Shown in pieces: positions 5,068 through 5,240 of a stretch of DNA of 5,240 nucleotides. How positions within the stretch are numbered: the stretch's first letter is position 1; the number at the start of each line of letters is the position of its first letter. This DNA is from Candidatus Thiodictyon intracellulare (lineage in GTDB: Bacteria > Pseudomonadota > Gammaproteobacteria > Chromatiales > Chromatiaceae). Location of the stretch: assembly GCA_016292295.1 (NCBI GenBank), contig JADNEJ010000348.1, positions 1 through 5,240 on the forward strand, written 5' to 3'. The translations under genes and the position numbers were made by a program. Below the pieces are notes generated by a model. It was not told the DNA's origin. It worked only from the letters and a program-made list of their open reading frames with translations, and ran no database searches.

Positions 5068-5240
5068 CGGCTGGTGGCGCGCGGACTCACGCGCCGCCGC
5101 TGGGTCTTCGTTGAGGACGGCAGCTATTTCTGTGTGCGCCTGGGCTGGGAGTACCTCAGCGCACAGGCGAGCCTGATCTCGCGCATGCGCCTGGATGCAC
5201 GCCTGTTCGCGCCGCCATCACCGGTGCCGCCGGGACGGCG
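5068..5240 (+). pseudogene. 5'-truncated DDE transposase fragment (runs off window)
   Basis: Starting at the right edge of the inverted repeat, one forward frame encodes 57 residues: RLVARGLTRRRWVFVEDGSY, then a variable stretch, then LISRMRLDARLFAPPSPVPPGR at the window edge. This matches the middle of DDE transposases of the DDE_5 / IS701-like kind, which typically show a V-V-D-G-Y strand with the second catalytic aspartate followed by a TRLRLDA-L--P---RPG segment. The candidate catalytic Asp is codon 5116-5118. Upstream in frame there is a TAA at 5032-5034 and no start codon, so the N-terminal part, with the first catalytic Asp, is missing here. The coding similarity begins just at the arm of the repeat, suggesting that the repeat or a deletion truncated the gene. 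The remainder beyond 5240 cannot be judged. Confidence 0.6.

Noticed and set aside
4914..5114. Forward open frame of 66 residues beginning MHYKSGG
   Set aside because: It is made from the CGCCAAG inverted repeat and its loop, and it then reads the transposase fragment in the wrong frame. No family match is apparent.

Overview
The window reads as an accessory, rearranged stretch of a GC-rich proteobacterial chromosome with one intact housekeeping gene. The large protein is a type I bacterial isoleucyl-tRNA synthetase that lines up closely with E. coli IleS, including the C-terminal zinc motif. Together with a DUF29 gene, DUF433 antitoxin debris and GCCAAG-type intergenic repeats, this suggests a gammaproteobacterium, perhaps a purple sulfur bacterium relative (Chromatiales). 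The organism is an inference from recalled family resemblance, not from a search.

Layout: bases 3-107 look like the 3' end of an unidentified gene. Bases 108-531 hold no convincing gene but carry several strong hairpins, a candidate promoter and a folded leader that ends just before a DUF29 gene (532-1059). Next is a decayed toxin-antitoxin pair: a DUF433 antitoxin frame (1104-1352) broken by one in-frame TAG, overlapping by ATGA a remnant (1349-1450) that keeps only the first residues expected of its toxin. Bases 1451-1634 are AT-richer and apparently empty. Bases 1635-1813 form a small MITE-like element with repeated ends and an internal long hairpin, sitting directly upstream of ileS.

ileS (1880-4711, GTG start) is full length, with HIGH, KMSKS, editing-site and zinc-site residues all present. 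It lies outside its usual ribF-ileS-lspA setting: upstream is decayed toxin-antitoxin and repeat DNA, and downstream is noncoding DNA. The downstream part holds a candidate leftward promoter (4918-4946), a 20-bp inverted repeat built from CGCCAAG units (4941-5066), and a 5'-truncated DDE transposase fragment (5068 to the window edge).

Taken together, ileS is an essential gene surrounded by mobile-element and toxin-antitoxin remains. I see no complete new multi-gene system. The items most worth checking are the small element in front of ileS, the folded leader of the DUF29 gene, the nonsense-broken antitoxin, and the inverted-repeat element joined to the transposase fragment.
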